In this document: positions 13,799 through 13,884 of the stretch, one piece after another
Numbering within the stretch: position 1 is the stretch's first letter
Layout: each line of letters starts with the position of its first letter
Assembly: GCA_027488495.1 (NCBI GenBank)
Contig: JAIYBO010000056.1
Coordinates: 1 to 13,884, forward strand
Direction: 5' to 3'
DNA: 13,884 nucleotides
Source: Bacteroidota bacterium
GTDB taxonomy: Bacteria > Bacteroidota > Bacteroidia > NS11-12g > UBA955
The notes under the pieces: generated by a model
Seen by the model: the letters and a program-made list of their open reading frames with translations, nothing else
Database searches by the model: none
What the model was told of the DNA's origin: nothing
Made by a program: the position numbers and the translations under genes

Positions 13799-13884
13799 AT
13801 GACAGAAGGATTTTTTCCATTAACCATCAAAAAATTGGTCCGTGAAACAGCTGACGCCACCACAATATATTTTGAAGTCCCTGA
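13799..13884 (+). CDS. Probable ferredoxin/flavin reductase (PaaE-like), N-terminal fragment
   Basis: Only 28 codons lie before the right edge. The visible protein has PLTIKKLVRETADATTIYFE at residues 7-26. This matches the first strands of the FAD-binding domain of ferredoxin-NADP reductase-type proteins such as the phenylacetyl-CoA epoxidase reductase PaaE (pattern: F-LT+--V--ET-DA--I-F-VP). Full-length members have an FAD domain, an NAD(P) domain and usually a C-terminal 2Fe-2S domain, none of which can be checked here. The family call is fairly good; the specific PaaE role is not established. Confidence 0.6.
   Translation, partial: MTEGFFPLTIKKLVRETADATTIYFEVP

Noticed and set aside
1..13884. 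Search for CRISPR arrays, insertion sequences, tRNA genes and long direct repeats
   Set aside because: None seen: no regularly spaced repeats, no transposase or integrase frame, and no tRNA-like cloverleaf noticed by eye. A computed repeat and tRNA scan would be needed to exclude weak cases.

Overview
This window looks like a stretch of ordinary chromosome from a member of the Bacteroidota. The reasons are gene content (a TonB-dependent receptor paired with a DUF4249 lipoprotein, a bacterial GH3-family protein, a DUF2452 protein, a degenerate arginase-family protein), promoters of the Bacteroidota type (-7 element TAnnTTTG, seen five times in the right places), and a general lack of Shine-Dalgarno sequences. 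I cannot name the genus. No tRNA, rRNA, CRISPR array, insertion sequence, phage gene or integrase was seen.

Layout. (1) 1-2012, minus strand: a small conserved protein and a lipoprotein cyclophilin, then rimP and the start of nusA, which runs off the left edge. A recognisable promoter and a terminator-like hairpin lie between the cyclophilin and rimP. (2) 2097-4468, plus strand: a GH3-family acyl-adenylating enzyme and murQ, joined by a TAATG stop/start overlap. (3) 4476-8018, minus strand, in order of transcription: the pyruvate dehydrogenase E2 subunit with a strong terminator, then a tight four-gene set of a shortened TrpF-like protein, a small lipoprotein, asd (aspartate-semialdehyde dehydrogenase) and a DUF2452 protein. 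(4) 8270-13884, plus strand: thyA; a TonB-dependent receptor and a DUF4249 lipoprotein, again joined by TAATG; an arginase-family protein that has lost most metal ligands; and the first 28 codons of a probable ferredoxin/flavin reductase.

How the parts work together. rimP-nusA belongs to the widespread ribosome-maturation and transcription operon. MurQ recycles cell-wall muramic acid. Asd supplies diaminopimelate, lysine, threonine and methionine precursors. PdhC feeds acetyl-CoA, and ThyA makes dTMP. The receptor/DUF4249 pair is an outer-membrane uptake or surface module with unknown substrate.

The most interesting points are the unexplained gene partnerships and the likely pseudoenzymes: GH3 coupled to murQ, a TrpF-like barrel without the catalytic Cys beside asd, and an arginase-fold protein without its metal site. 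Two intrinsic terminators sit only 5-8 bases before a start codon, one of them inside the probable rimP-nusA leader. The plus strand is G/T-rich whichever strand the genes are on, which suggests a replication-strand bias. I do not see a clearly new defence or mobile system here.
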